Origin: Lactuca virosa
Taxonomy: Eukaryota; Streptophyta; Magnoliopsida; Asterales; Asteraceae
Reading direction: 5' to 3'
DNA: 64,000 nt
NCBI GenBank assembly: GCA_928212115.1
Contig: CAKMRJ010004445.1
Coordinates: forward strand, 579,400-643,399
Positions 11,315 to 23,260 of this stretch are shown here, one piece after another. The notes under the pieces were generated by a model. It did no database searches, was not told the DNA's origin, and was given only the letters and a program-made list of their open reading frames with translations. The position numbers and the translations under genes were made by a program. Positions within the stretch are counted from its first letter, which is position 1; each line of letters begins with the position of its first letter.

Positions 11315-12480
11315 ATGCCACCAAGGATAAATCCCCGACGTTTCAATACAAACGGAACACCAGCACCACCTCCACCACCCCCTCCATCGATGGATGTTGC
11401 TACCTTTCAGGCTGCTGTAACAGCTGCCGTAACCACAGCAATGGCGCAAATGAGTAACCATGGATCAGGAGGAGGGATAAATAGCTCTACTAATGGCCAA
11501 AACCAAGGTCGCTCCTGGGAATGTACTTAAAAAGACTTCTCCAACAGCAAACCCATCCCCTTTAATGGAACTGGGGGAGTGATGGCTCTATCCCAATGGA
11601 TAGAGAAAACAGAAGCTGTGTTCGAGATATGCTCATGCCCCGAGGAAAGCAAAGTAAAATTTTCCGCGTGTACCTCTCCGAGCAAGCCCTAACGTGGTGG
11701 AATGGCCACGTCAAGTCACTAACTCTGGTGGTGGCAAACTCAATGGGTTATGAGAACCTGAAACAGATGCTACTACGAAAGTACTGCCCAAGGGGCGAGA
11801 TTCAGAAGCTCGAGCAGGAGCTTTGGGGCCTTACGATGATAGGCTCGGACATCAAAAGTTATACAAATAGGTTCAGTGATTTGATGATACTATGCCCAGG
11901 AATGATGATTCTGGAAAGCCAAAAGGTGGAAAGGTATATCTAGGGGTTATCACCCCAGCTTCGAAGAAGTGTGCTAGCTTCCAAACCTACGACGTTCGAC
12001 AGCGCCAAAGAACCGGCACAATCTCTCGTTGATCATGGGGTCTGCCAAAGTGTCACGACTGTCGTCCCGGAACCAACAAAAGGAAGCAACAACAACAACA
12101 GCAATGCCAACAACAACAACAACAAGAAGTTTTGGAACAAGAGGAAAGGTCAAGCTTCGCAAGAACCTTCAAAGAAACAAATGGTGGCGGTCCATGCCGC
12201 CACAACCCCCACCGCTATTCCCGCTACCCCCGCGCCGACAAAACAATATGCGGGGAATCTGCCAAAGTGCAACAAATGCAATTACCATCACCACGGTAAT
12301 TGCCAGGAGATGCACTGTAAAAACTGCGACAGAAAAGGGCACACTGTTCGTTTCTGTAAGGCACCGGCGCGACCAATCACCCAAGTTCCTGGTACTGGAG
12401 TAAGCCAGGCATGTTATGGGTGTGGGGATACTGGGCACTTCAAGAGGGATTTCCCTAAGGCGAAGAATGCTGGCGGCGTA
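11315..12480 (+). pseudogene. gag: E2 gag (capsid and nucleocapsid), frameshifted
   Basis: Starts MPPRINPRRFN, then a poly-Pro patch and the capsid segment LTWWNGHVKSLTL typical of chromovirus Gag. An Asn-rich low-complexity linker follows (about 12090-12130). The nucleocapsid has a CX2CX3HX4C-like cluster and two CCHC-type knuckles near 12313-12357 and 12409-12450; the second has Phe for the last Cys. Breaks: TAA at 11528-11530, loss of one base near 11673 (frame 2 to frame 1) and TAG at 11941-11943, where the composite copy has Trp. The related composite gag (24640-25817) aligns throughout, which fixes the start. Confidence 0.85.
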
Positions 12481-12945
12481 GAAAGAGTGTTGGCAATAGG
12501 GCAGAACGAGGCAATAGCCGATCCCGCGGTAGTTTCGGGTACGTTTCTCCTCAACGACATTTATGCATGCATACTCTTTGACTGTGGTGCGGAGAGAAGT
12601 TTCGCGAGTCATAAATTCAAACACTTACTTAATCAAAAACCCCAAACACTCAATTAATCATTCACGGTAGAAATGGCAAACGGTAAAACGGAAAGCACAA
12701 ACGATATGTACAAAGGCTTTACATTAAATTTAAACGAACACTCGTTCCAAATCGACCTTATGCCGATTACTATAAGAAGTTTTGATGCCATCATCGGTAT
12801 GGACTGGTTAACCCTTCACCATGCCGATATACTTTGTCATGAAAGGGTCGTTCGCCTCAATCTGCCAAGCGGCAAAACTCTTGTCATTTATGGTGACAAA
12901 CCCAGTACAAATTTACACACCATCTCCTGCGTCAAAGCCTAAAAA
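12481..12945 (+). pseudogene. pol: E2 aspartic protease domain
   Basis: Continuous with gag in frame 1. The active-site region reads ILFDCGAERSF (about 12568-12600), where the family normally has DSGA or DTGA, so the catalytic Asp is kept but the next residue is Cys. The flap region AIIGMDWLTLH is present. Stops at 12655-12657 and 12940-12942; the latter is CAA to TAA by comparison with the composite copy. The enzyme would cleave the Gag-Pol precursor. Confidence 0.8.
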
Positions 12946-14400
12946 TACCTTCGCAAGGAATATCATACCTTTCTAGCCCACGTGGTAGATGTGAAACGAG
13001 AAGTGAAGGACATTATAGACATTCCGGAAGTCTGCAATTTCCCCGACATTTTCCCTGAAGATCTTCCAGGAATCCCCCCAGAATGTCAAGTCGAGTTCAG
13101 GATCGATTTGATTCCCGGAGCTACCCCAGTAGCAAAATCGCCATACCGTCTAGCACCGGCCGAAATGCAGGAGTTATCTAGCCAACTGAATGAACTTCTA
13201 AGCAAAGGATTCATTAGACCGAGCTTCTCACCATGGGGAGCACCGGTCCTGTTTGTAAAGAAGAAGGACAGATCCTTCCGCATGTGCATTGATTACCGAG
13301 AGTTGGACAAACTCACGATCAAGAACCGATATCCCTTACCACACATAGACGATCTATTCGACCAACTACAAGGAGCGAGCTACTTCTCAAAGATCGATTT
13401 ATGGTCTGGGTATCACCAGCTGCGAGTCCTGGAAGGAGACATTCCCAAAACAACATTCCGAGCTCGCTATGGTCACTACAAGTTTGTGGTGATGCCCTTT
13501 GGCTTAACAAATGCACATGCGGTGTTCATGGATTTGATGAACCGAGTATGTCGTTCGTTCCTGGACAAATTTGTAATCGTGTTCATAGACGATATACTCA
13601 TCTATTCAAGGAGCAAGGATGAACATAGCCAACCTCTCCGACAAGTCTTAGAAACGTTAAGGACGGGGAAGCTTTACGCAAAATTCTCAAAGTGCGAGTT
13701 TTGGATTCGGAAGGTAGACTTCCTAGGTCACGTAGTCAGCGAGGAGGGGATACACGTGGACCCTTCCAAAATCAAGGCAATCGAGAACTGGACAACTCCA
13801 AGGACTCCAACGGAAATCCGGCAATTCTTGGGCCTCGCCGGGTATTACCGAAGGTTCATACAAAACTTCTCAAAGATTGCTAAGCCACTTACCACCCTAA
13901 CTTAGAAGGGTGTAACCTTCTGCTGGGGAGAAAAACAAGACGTTGCATTCCAAACACTAAAACGAGCCCTATATAGTACACCTATATTATCTTTGCCAGA
14001 AGGAACAGAAGACTTCGTGGTCTAGTGTGATGCGTTAAACCAGGGACTTGGATGTGTCCTGATGCAACGAGGGAAGGTCATCGCATACGCCTCAAGACAA
14101 CTCAAGACGCACGAAGTCAATTATACCACACACGATCTCGAATTAGGAGTCGTCATTTTCGCTCTAAAGATCTGGAGGCACTATCTCTACGGCACGAAAT
14201 GTACAATCTTCACCGATCATAAAAGCCTTCAACACATCCTCAATCAAAAGTAACTCAACATGAGACAAAGACGGTGGGTAGAACTATTAAACGATTACGA
14301 ATGCGAAATTCGTTATCACCCAGGGAAAGCTAATGTAGTAGCCGATGCACTCAGCCGAAAGGAATACTCGGGCCGCCGAGTGAAATCCTTAACCATGACT
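12946..14400 (+). pseudogene. pol: E2 reverse transcriptase and RNase H
   Basis: RT blocks in order: DLPGIPPECQVEFRIDL, then YRLAPAEMQEL, FIRPSFSPWGAPVLFVKKKD, MCIDYRELDKLT, the catalytic FIDD (13582-13593) and FLGLAGYYRRF. RNase H follows with DALNQGLG, YTTHDLEL, FTDHKSLQ and VADALSR. These are Tekay/Del-type chromovirus sequences. Stops at 13903-13905 (CAG to TAG relative to relatives), 14023-14025 and 14251-14253. Catalytic Asp residues of RT are intact. Confidence 0.9.
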
Positions 14401-15876
14401 ATCCATTCACACCTGCCCACACAAATCAAGGAAGCTCAAACAGAAGCCTTGAAATCCGAAAATGTGGCAAGTGAAGTCTTAAGAGGAATGGATAAAAATT
14501 TTGAAGTCAAGGAGGACGGAGTTCATTACTTCATGAATCGGATCTGGATGCCGAAGTTTGGCGGATTCAGAAATATTGTCATGGACGAAACCCATAAGAC
14601 ACGATAGTCCATACATCCCGGTTCAGATAAGATGTATTTGGACCTCAAGAAATTGTACTGGTGGCCGAACATGAAAGCCGAAATTGCTACCTACGTAGGC
14701 AAATGTTTGACTTGCGCCAAAGTCAAGGTGGAATACCAAAAGCCCTCGGGATTGTTGCAACAACCGGAAATACCCGAGTGGAAGTGGGAGCGGATAACCA
14801 TGGACTTCATAACCAAGTTACCAAGGACGACAAGCGGACTCGACACCATCTGGGTGATCGTCGACAGGCTAACCAAATCCACGCACTTCCTACCAATCAA
14901 AGAAACGGATAAACTAGAGAAACTAACTAGAACATACATCAAGGATATTGTACGACTGCATGGTGTGCCAATATCCATTATCTCGGACCGAGATAGTAGA
15001 TTCACCTCGAGGTTCTGGCAGTCACTACAGAAATCTCTAGGAACGAGGCTAGACATGAGTACCGCCTACCACCCACAAACCGACGACCAGAGTGAGAGAA
15101 CCATTCAAACCTTGGAAGATATGCTAAGAGCTTGTGTGATCAATTTTGGTAAGGCGTGCGACACCCATTTACCATTGGTCGAGTTCTCGTACAACAATAG
15201 CTATCACACTAGCATCAAGGTTGCCCCATTCGAAGCCCTCTACGGCCGTAAGTGCAGGTCACCCCTGTGTTGGGCTGAAGTGGGTGACACGCAACTGGCA
15301 AGAGGTCAGGTACCCGACAGCACTCTCACTGGACCAGAAATCATAAGGGAAACAACGGAGAAGATTGTTCAAATCCGAGAACGACTGGAAGCTTCAAGAG
15401 ACAGACAAAAGAGTTATGCGGATAAAAGACGGAAACCCTTGGAATTCGAGGTTGGAGACCGAGTCCTACTAAAAGTCTCACCCTGGAAAGGATTAATACG
15501 TTTCGGAGAGTATGGGAAACTAAACCCAAGGTATATCAGACCATTCGAGATCCTTGCCAGGATCAGCCCGGTGGCGTACAAACTTCGATTACCGCAGGAA
15601 CTCAATAACGTACACCCTACCTTTCACGTGTCGAACCTAAAGAAGTGCTTATCCGATGAGACCCTCGTTATCCCTCTAGACGAAATTGAAATCAACGAAA
15701 GTCTCCAATTCGTGGAAGGGCCAATAGAGATCATGGATCGGGAAATTAAAAGAACTAAACAAAGCCGCATACCCATTGTGAAGGTCCGTTGGAACGCCAG
15801 GCGAGGACCTGAATACACCTGGGAACGCGAGGACCAGATGAGACAAAAGTACCCACATCTTTTTCCTAATCCATAA
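14401..15876 (+). pseudogene. pol: E2 integrase with C-terminal chromodomain-like tail
   Basis: After a spacer beginning EYSGRRVKS, the integrase zinc-binding region shows HPGSDKMYLDLKKLYWWPN and CLTCAKVK. The DDE catalytic residues lie in MDFITK (about 14803), SDRDSR (about 14983) and QSERTIQTLE (about 15092). A GPF-like module (KLNPRYIRPFEIL) and HPTFHVSNLKKCL follow. The end (VKVRWNARRGPEYTWERE) fits a chromodomain, which in chromoviruses steers integration to heterochromatin. One stop at 14605-14607 (Tyr in the composite copy). The final 414 codons from 14632 are open to a TAA at 15874-15876. Confidence 0.9.
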
Positions 15877-15915
15877 ACTCTGTCTTAGATTAAATTTCGG
15901 GATGAAATTCCCTCT

Positions 15916-15928
15916 AACAGGGGGATGA
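15916..15928 (+). other. E2 polypurine tract
   Basis: AACAGGGGGATGA directly before the 3' LTR start TGTAAC. Confidence 0.85.
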
Positions 15929-18177
15929 TGTAACAACCCGATATTTTAAGTCAAATGTAACATTCAAAAAATCAAATATAATGAACTATTTGGAATCAAC
16001 GAAATTAGCGTAAAAAATGAAGTGTTCTAAATCTTAATTGGGATGCATAAAGTGTTAGATATCGTGCCAAGATTTCCAAACACATAAAGAACACTCAAAT
16101 CCGAGTTATAACGAAAGAGTTATGACCAATCGAAAATCCACGACACACCCGGTAAAACACTGCTAAACGTAAAAAAAAAAGTGAAACTTCAATAAAATGC
16201 TTTTTAGCCTTAGATATCTAAACCAAAGTCGTAGATTACATTAAACCGTGAGTATACATAAAGAGAAGGCCTAAATCTGACTTCATATGAGGAAGTTATG
16301 AATTTTTCTAAGTTTCGGAACAGCAGTAGACAGCTAAAAATTCGGAATCAAGATCGAGCGATTTTTAGCCGACGCAACCTAAACGAGAGTTCAAGGTCTC
16401 TACAATAGTAGTGCAATGGTAAAAAGACATACGAAAACGGACGTCGGATAAAGAACTTATGGATTTTTAACGGAATTATCGTGTCCCGGCCTATTAAATA
16501 AAATATAACTAAAAATAAATTCAAAATTAGCCGACGAAGTCTAAATGAAAGTTGTATATCATTTTCTCACCTTCGCGTGGATATAAAGAACGTCAAAAAC
16601 GGAGCTCGTATGCGAATGTTACGCATTTTTGAAGTTTTTGGCACGCATTACGAAGCTTATCCGAAGGAGTACGCCCAGTGTACTGAATGGAGGGCCTCGG
16701 ATCGGCCACGTCGCCCCTACCACTCTACCGCCATCCCATCTGAAGATCGGAGACCGTGACATCATCGCTGACGTACGCCCCGCGTACGAGGGTACGCCCA
16801 GCGTACGAGGTACGCCCCGCGTACTTCGGAGTACGCCCAGCATACGAGGGCAGTGTTCCTCACCTATAAATAGGATGCGAAACCTCTGAATTTCCTTGCC
16901 CATTTCCTCCTTCTCTCTCGTTCTTACTCCACATTTAGCATCCCGAGACGATCCCGACTTCCCAGTTTCATACCTCAGCCCCGACGAAGGTCCGAAGCCC
17001 CGAGATTCCCGAGAATCTCACCACTTTCCGGTCGAAGCGCCGCCCGTGAAAAACTCGTTTTCTTCGAATCACCACACTTTTCAGGTGAGTTCATACCCCT
17101 ACTTTTTCACGTCTTTTCATGTTTTAGGGGGGGAAATACAAGTGCAATACGAGAAAACATATCGCCTTATACAGATTCAAATACAACATCTACATTTTTA
17201 ATAACTTCGATATCAACATTATACTTTACATGCAAAGTTAGTATTACATCGAGTTTTTATCACCAAATGGAACACACTTTCGGAAAAACTATAATGGGTA
17301 TAGTTTGCGGGTTATTCATTACATCTTTACGTAAACATTGTGAAAATGAAATACTTTGATCTACATGAAATATAGACTTTCTTTTCGTAAATCTATTAAT
17401 ACTAAGTGTTGTGAGATATTCAACTTCAACGTACTCACAAGTACGCATTTCAAGTCATGTATTATAAACCATAATCTCTTGGAGGGAGAGCGTGATACTT
17501 GTGTATAGATCTATATGGTATTGACAATCCCACACCTAAACTGTTAGCTACAGTTAGACCGGCAGGTCTGGGGTGACAAACGTCATAACACTACAACGCC
17601 TGAAGAACGTTGGTACAGGCAGTCTGGGTCAATAGCATGGTTATAAAACTCACACTGAAGTATTAAAATAAGTTTGATTTATGAGACTTTTGAATGCATT
17701 CAGTAAATACATTATCGGATTTTAAATACACTTTCACCATTTGAGCACGAGAGATACTATTGCAATACCAGTCTTTGGAACTTTTTCAGATTACATGTAG
17801 AAAATATTGGATTTTCTGGAAAAATACATTCAGTTATTTTTACTAAAGGACATACAAATTTTCAGTACAAAACTCTTGTGAACTCACCAACTTAAGTGTT
17901 GACACTTTTTCAAAACTACTTGTATTTCTCAAGGAATCAGTAATACAGGTAACCATCAGCTTTTGGAGAAGGAACTCTAAGGCGTCTATTATAAAAAACA
18001 TTTTAAATCATCATATTTGTAATATTCTTTTGAAACATGTATTACACACAACATTGTAAGTTTTTATTATATTTATGATGGTTGTGTTTACTTTCTTTAC
18101 AATATTCAACTGTTATGATACTATGTGAAGTCACCCACCCCCGAATGTTTCCGCCATCCTGGTTTGGGGGTGTGAAA
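15929..18177 (+). repeat. E2 3' LTR
   Basis: Collinear with 7412-9664. It ends TGTGAAA rather than TGTGACA, then target duplication TTTTC (18178-18182). TATA at 16865-16872. Confidence 0.92.
16668..16845 (+). promoter_or_regulatory. Inverted-repeat array in E2 3' LTR (rearranged copy number)
   Basis: Copies at 16668-16684 (AGTACGCCCAGTGTACT), 16773-16787, 16792-16806, 16810-16824 and 16831-16845. Compared with the 5' LTR, one upstream copy is lost and one downstream copy is gained, so the array changed after insertion or during replication. Confidence 0.72.
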
Positions 18178-18743
18178 TTTTCACATGTAAATCTTAACAC
18201 AAATCAATTGTGTTCTACTTGTATCCCCCCCCCCTAAAAGCATTTAAAAAGGTAAATTGTAGGGGTATGAACTCACATTGTGTGAGTGATTCGTTTGAAT
18301 GTTCGATATAGGATGATTGTTTCCACAAGTTAGATCCCGAGACAAAACAAGTCCTAAAATGCATTTCACGCGATATATTGGCATGAAATTAGTGAATATA
18401 ACCTCAAAGGTGTTAAGGAAACAACCTTGGATGTAAGAATTACATACTAAAGACGTGTTAGAAGCGAAATCGAGTGACTGCTTGGAGTTAACAGCTGGGC
18501 TTCGGTGTTTACGGCCGTAAACGGTTCACGGCCACTTGAAGATTCAAGTGTTTTCGGCTGTAAACTCAAGTGTGTTCTTGGTGAAACCTAGGAGATTCAA
18601 GGGTTTACGGCTCAAGCATCTTGATGAAATGAAGATCACAAGAAGATCCAAGCAAGATCCTAATAAGATTCAAAGGATGAAGGATGATAGTTGAGAGCAA
18701 TGGTGTTTGCGGTTGGTGTTCCTGAGTGTGAAGGGGAAGAGTT
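18178..18743 (-). repeat. Left LTR of the composite, piece 3 (truncated)
   Basis: Collinear with about 29087-29650 of the central LTR. It then breaks: the remaining 340 bp or so of LTR, the polypurine tract and the last part of pol are missing, and pol sequence resumes at 18751. It contains the 16-bp perfect palindrome GTTTACGG-CCGTAAAC (18507-18522). Confidence 0.85.
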
Positions 18744-18750
18744 AGAATAT

Positions 18751-20668
18751 GTGAATTTAGGTCCTCGCTTTTCATTCCAGCGAACCTTCACTATTAGGAT
18801 ACGTCTTTGTTTTGTTTCCTTGACTTCCATATTCATGATTTATACTGGTTCTTCCACAAAGTTGAGGCTCTCATTGATCTCGATTTAGTCGAGTGGGATA
18901 ACAAGAGTCTCATCAAAATAGACACTTCTTTAGGTTGGATACGTGGAAGGTAGGGTGTACGTCACTAAGTTCTTGAGGTAGTCGGAGTTTGTAAGCTACT
19001 GGGCCGATTCTGGCGAGAATCTCAAAAGGCCCAATGTACCTTGGATTTAGTTTGCCCCACTTTCTGAAGCGTATCATTGCCCTTCCAGGGTGACACCTTC
19101 AATAGAACAAGGTCACTAACCTGAAATTCCAAGGGTTTCCGTTTTTTGTCAGCGTAGCTTTTCTTTCTGTCCCTAGAGGCTTTCAATCGTTCATGAATTT
19201 GAACAATCTTTTCAGTCGTCTCCCTGATGATTTCCGGACCTGTGAGAGTGCTATCAGGAACTTGTCCTTTAGCTAGTTGTGTGTCACCCACTTAAGCCCA
19301 ACACAGAGGGGATCTGCACTTACGGCCATAGAGGGCTTCATATGGAGCAACTTTGATACTAGTACGATAGTTGTTGTTGTATGAAAACTCAACAATTGGT
19401 AAATGGATATCCCACGCTTTACCAAAGTCGATTACACAAGCTCTCAGCATGACTTCCAACGTTTGTATAGTCCTCTCACTCTGTCCGTCAGTTTGTGGGT
19501 GGTAGGTTGTACTCATGTCCAGCCTGGTTCCCAGAGATTTCTGTAGCGACTGCCAGGATCTTGAGGTGAATCTAATATCTCTATCAGAGATAATAGATAT
19601 GGGCACACCATGCAGTCGTACGATCTCCTTAATGTATGTTCTTGTCAGTTTCTCCATCTTGTCGGTTTATTTGATTGGCAGGAAGTGTGCGGACTTAGTT
19701 AACCTGTGAACGATCACCCAAATGGTATCGAGACCACCCGTTGTCTTGGGAAACTTGGTTATGAAGTTCATTGTAATCCGGTCCCACCTCAACTCAGGTA
19801 TATCCGGTTATTGTAGTAAACCTGAGGGCTTTTGATATTCTACTTTAATTTTGTCGCAAGTAAGACACTTGCCTACAAAGGTAGCAATATCTGCTTTCAT
19901 GTTAGGCCACCAATATAACTTTTTGAGATCCAGATACATCTTATCTGAACCTGGATGAACGGAGTATCGAGTATTGTGTGCTTCGTTCATGACAACGTCT
20001 CTGAAACCACTGAGCTTCGGTGTCCAGATCCGATCCATGAGGTATAAGACTTTGTCACCCCTGACTTCTAATTTTTTATCCATCCCTTTTAGGGTTTCAC
20101 CTGCCACATTTTCAAGCTTTAAGGCTTCTTATTGAGCCTCCTTAATTTGTGTGGACATATGTGAATGGATTGTCATAGTCAATGCCTTGACTCTATGACC
20201 TGAGTATTCTTTCCGACTTAGGGCGTCAGCTACTACATTGGCTTTACCGGGATGATAACGAATTTCGCATTCGTAGTCATTTAGTAGCTCGACCCACCGT
20301 CATCGTCTCATGTTGAGCTCCTTCAGGTCGAATATATGTTGGAGGCTTTTGTGGTCAGTAAAGATAGTGCTTTTCGTACCATACAGGTAGTGTCTGCAGA
20401 TCTTCAGAGCAAATACTACTGCTCCTAACTCAAGATCATGGGTAGTGTAGTTGACTTCGTGCATCTTAAGCTGTCTTGAGGCATAGGCTATAACCTTTCC
20501 TCGTTACATAAGAACACAGCCAAGCCCTTGGTTGGATGCATCGCAATACACCATGAAATCTTCTATCCCTTCTGGGAGGGATAATATCGGTGAGCTGCAT
20601 AAGGCTTGCTTAAGCGTTTGGAACGCCTTTTCTTGTTTCTCTTCCCAGTCAAAGGTCACACCTTTCTG
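18751..20668 (-). pseudogene. pol: Composite internal A: RNase H and integrase part of pol
   Basis: Minus-strand continuation of the pol interrupted by S1. From right to left it encodes RNase H (GVTFDWEEKQ, YTTHDLELGAVVFAL, VADALSR), the integrase zinc region (HPGSDKMYLDLKKLYWWPN, CLTCDKIK), the DDE region and the C-terminal GPF and chromodomain-like tail. Several stops and a frameshift near 19080 break it, and the 3' end is removed by the deletion at 18744-18750. It aligns over its whole length with E2 integrase, so it is the same lineage. Confidence 0.87.
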
Positions 20669-21483
20669 TGTAATGCCCGTGTTTCTAGGCTAGGCATTAA
20701 TATTGACGTGATAGTCTAGGTTAACCTTTGTACCTCATTTTGAAGAAATGAAAAAGGAATTATGTGAATTCTATGTGTTTTATGTGTTTTATGCTTAATT
20801 ACTAGGAGTTAATTAATTAAGAATAAAAAATGAGCGTCGAAAATAAATTTTAGATAAAGCTAATATCTATTAAGAAACTTGTAGTGGGCGTGACAAGGAT
20901 TACAGATATATAAATAATGCCGAAATCCGAGTTATAACGAAGAAGTTATGACATGTCGAAGTTTCGCGATAAACCGGCACGGTGCCGAATGTCGTAAAAA
21001 GTGAGTTTTTGATAAACTACTTTTTAGCCTTAGTAATCTAAACGAAACTCGTAGTGTTCGTTAAACCGAGAAGTTCGATAAAAAGAACGCCCAAATCTGA
21101 CTTCGTATGAGGAAGTTATGATTTTTCGAAGTTTCTGCTTAGCAGTAGACAGCTAAAAACTCGAATTTTAGATCGAGTGATTTTTAGCCGACACAACCTA
21201 AACAATAATCGAAGGTCTCATAAATAGTAGCACAACGGTAAAAAGTCTAACAAAAACGGACGTCGGATGAAGAAGTTATGAATTTTTAACGGATTTCCTG
21301 TCCCGGTCTATTAAAAATAATAATATAAAAATTAATGTCAAAATTAGCCGACGAAGTCTAAACGAAAGTTGTAGAGCGTAATTTTACCTACGCGTGTATA
21401 TAAAGAACGTCAAAAACGGAGCTCGTATGCGACAGTTATGGATTTTAGAAGTTTTGGCGCGAAAACCGAGAAATTTCGCATAG

Positions 21484-21680
21484 GTGGCTTCGGCCACGTC
21501 ACCTTCGCTGAATGAGTGCCACGTGTCCGAAATTGGTGAGTCATGCGAGCCATGTGTCCGAAGCTGCTGCGTGGCATGTCCGAGGAGCGACGCGTGTCGC
21601 ACAGGTGTCCAAAGTCGTCACATGATCTCGCATGCTTTCCTCGTGCCCGACCCACGTGTAGCCTCCTGATTCGACCGAGG
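21484..21680 (+). promoter_or_regulatory. Cluster of CACGTGTCCGAA-like direct repeats in S1
   Basis: Degenerate repeats between the last U3 unit and the TATA box, including GCCACGTGTCCGAA, GCCATGTGTCCGAAGC, GGCATGTCCGAGG, CGCGTGTCGCAC and AGGTGTCCAAAG. One contains a perfect G-box core (CACGTG), a known plant bZIP/bHLH site. Confidence 0.55.
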
Positions 21681-21830
21681 CTGCTGACCAATCCGAAGCT
21701 TGCAGCTGGTCCGAGCCTCGCACCGCCTTAGCCTCCGAACCTCGCAGACTGTAACGCGTGTCTTCTCTTCGCTGCTTCGGATTCGAACCCTCGCCTGCGG
21801 ACCCCACCTCCCTAGCCGACCTTCAGACCC

Positions 21831-21838
21831 TATAAATA
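21831..21838 (+). promoter_or_regulatory. TATA box in S1
   Basis: TATAAATA preceded by GACCC, downstream of the direct-repeat cluster. Confidence 0.7.
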
Positions 21839-23260
21839 GAAGGGTATGCGAAGCCTCCCGGTTACTTTTAGGATTTTGCCATATTTAGCCCTTTTTTCTA
21901 TATTTTCTTCATCTTAACATTACCCAAAGCCCCGGTATCGATTATAACCCCCGGAATACTCCACGAAGTGCCCGAGAAGCTCGGAAAATTTATCTTTTCG
22001 GTTTTGAAGCCCGGCCCTCGTAGAAGCCGGTTTCTCAATAAAACTCCCGGTTTTATTAGAAACGATCGTTTTAGGAAAGGAATTGGTGCCCGGTTTTCAT
22101 TAAATCAAGTGAGTGTGTAGTTACTTTCACCTTACACATAGATATGAAGTATTTTACATAAAATACGTGCTGTGTGAATATATATTGTTTGTTTATTTGA
22201 GATGGGTGTTGAAGGAATAATTTATACAGGTTTTTAAATAATTTAAACTGTATATGTATTTTTATCTACAAAAAATTTTGGGTAAAACATGGGTAGATGA
22301 AATAGTGGGTGTGATGAAAGGTGAGTTGGATAGATGAGATGATCAGTGATAGAGATCATGAGTTGAGAGTGAGTGGTGAAATGAGATCATGAGTTGATAG
22401 TGAGGGATGAAGCCCTTACCCAAATGTTGGCGTGAGTGGTGCAATATGAGAAAAGCCCTTACCCAAACGTGGGCCCCCGTCATTCAGCAGAGTATGGATG
22501 ACAACCATGGACTATTCTAGACAGTCTGTGGAACACTAGCAGGCCCGCAACCTGTAGGTGTAATGAACTATATGTTCATTTGCTGTACTCTAAAAACCCA
22601 TTGACATGTATTGCAGGGGGGGGAATACCTGTAAATAATGTTGTCGATAAATGAGAGCTATGGACTTAGCACATGTTGAATAAACCTTGGCAGCTATGGA
22701 CTTAGTGCCCGTTGTATAAACCCCGATGACGAGGTGACTTTGTGTCTATTCCTTAGGATGAATCCTTCGGAAGGAGTGATAGTTGATTCTTAGGGTAAAC
22801 CCTTAAGAAATAAATAAGATAATGGGGTTGGGGTAATTCGGTTGATTGATTGATGTTTAAGCATATTAAATTATGTATTGTGGGTTGAAAACCCTATATG
22901 CTCACCAGGCTTCCAAGCCTGACCCACTCAACTTTTTATATTACAGGTAGTGGACCCCGAGCATATTCGGATGATGATGATGAGTGATTTTTGGATTATA
23001 GGTTAGTAGTTATAAATAATTGTTTTAAGGCTTATAATGTCTTGTTTATGCTTTTGATCTATATCGGAACATGACATCCCGAGGTTTTGACATAAAAGGG
23101 AATTATATATATTTCTTAAAGAAAGGTTTTGACAAACTTTTATCATATTTTGTTTTGGGGACCAATTCTGCAACATCTTTTATAAAGATTTCTCTGATTT
23201 GATTTTAAAAATCATAAATTAAATCGGTCTTTTCTGGCCGAGATATTTAGGGATGTCACA

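Larger units (their letters stand above)
7412..18177 (+). mobile_element. E2: full-length Tekay-like gypsy chromovirus with an extra ORF before gag
   Basis: 10.8-kb element with LTRs 7412-9664 and 15929-18177, PBS, polypurine tract and target duplication TTTTC at 7407-7411 and 18178-18182. The central composite LTR gives the empty site at about 29083-29095. Order: LTR, acidic ORF, gag, protease, RT, RNase H, integrase with C-terminal chromodomain-like end, LTR. That order and the RT motifs match the Tekay lineage. Gag-pol has one frameshift and at least seven stops, so this copy is dead. The extra ORF is open. The last dinucleotide of the 3' LTR is AA instead of CA. Confidence 0.92.
20669..23260 (+). 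mobile_element. S1: solo gypsy LTR inside the composite pol
   Basis: A single 2592-bp LTR beginning TGTAATGCCC and ending GGGATGTCACA, flanked by target duplication TTCTG (20664-20668 and 23261-23265). No internal region, PBS or polypurine tract. Removing it with one TTCTG rejoins the pol frame exactly (LTQKGVTF). End sequences resemble E1 LTRs. U3 has four phased repeat units with cores at 20942, 21112, 21273 and 21432. It is the product of LTR-LTR recombination. Confidence 0.93.

Noticed and set aside
178..18177. E1 and E2 as one larger element
   Set aside because: Each has its own LTR pair and target duplication and they are separated by 290 bp of composite LTR.
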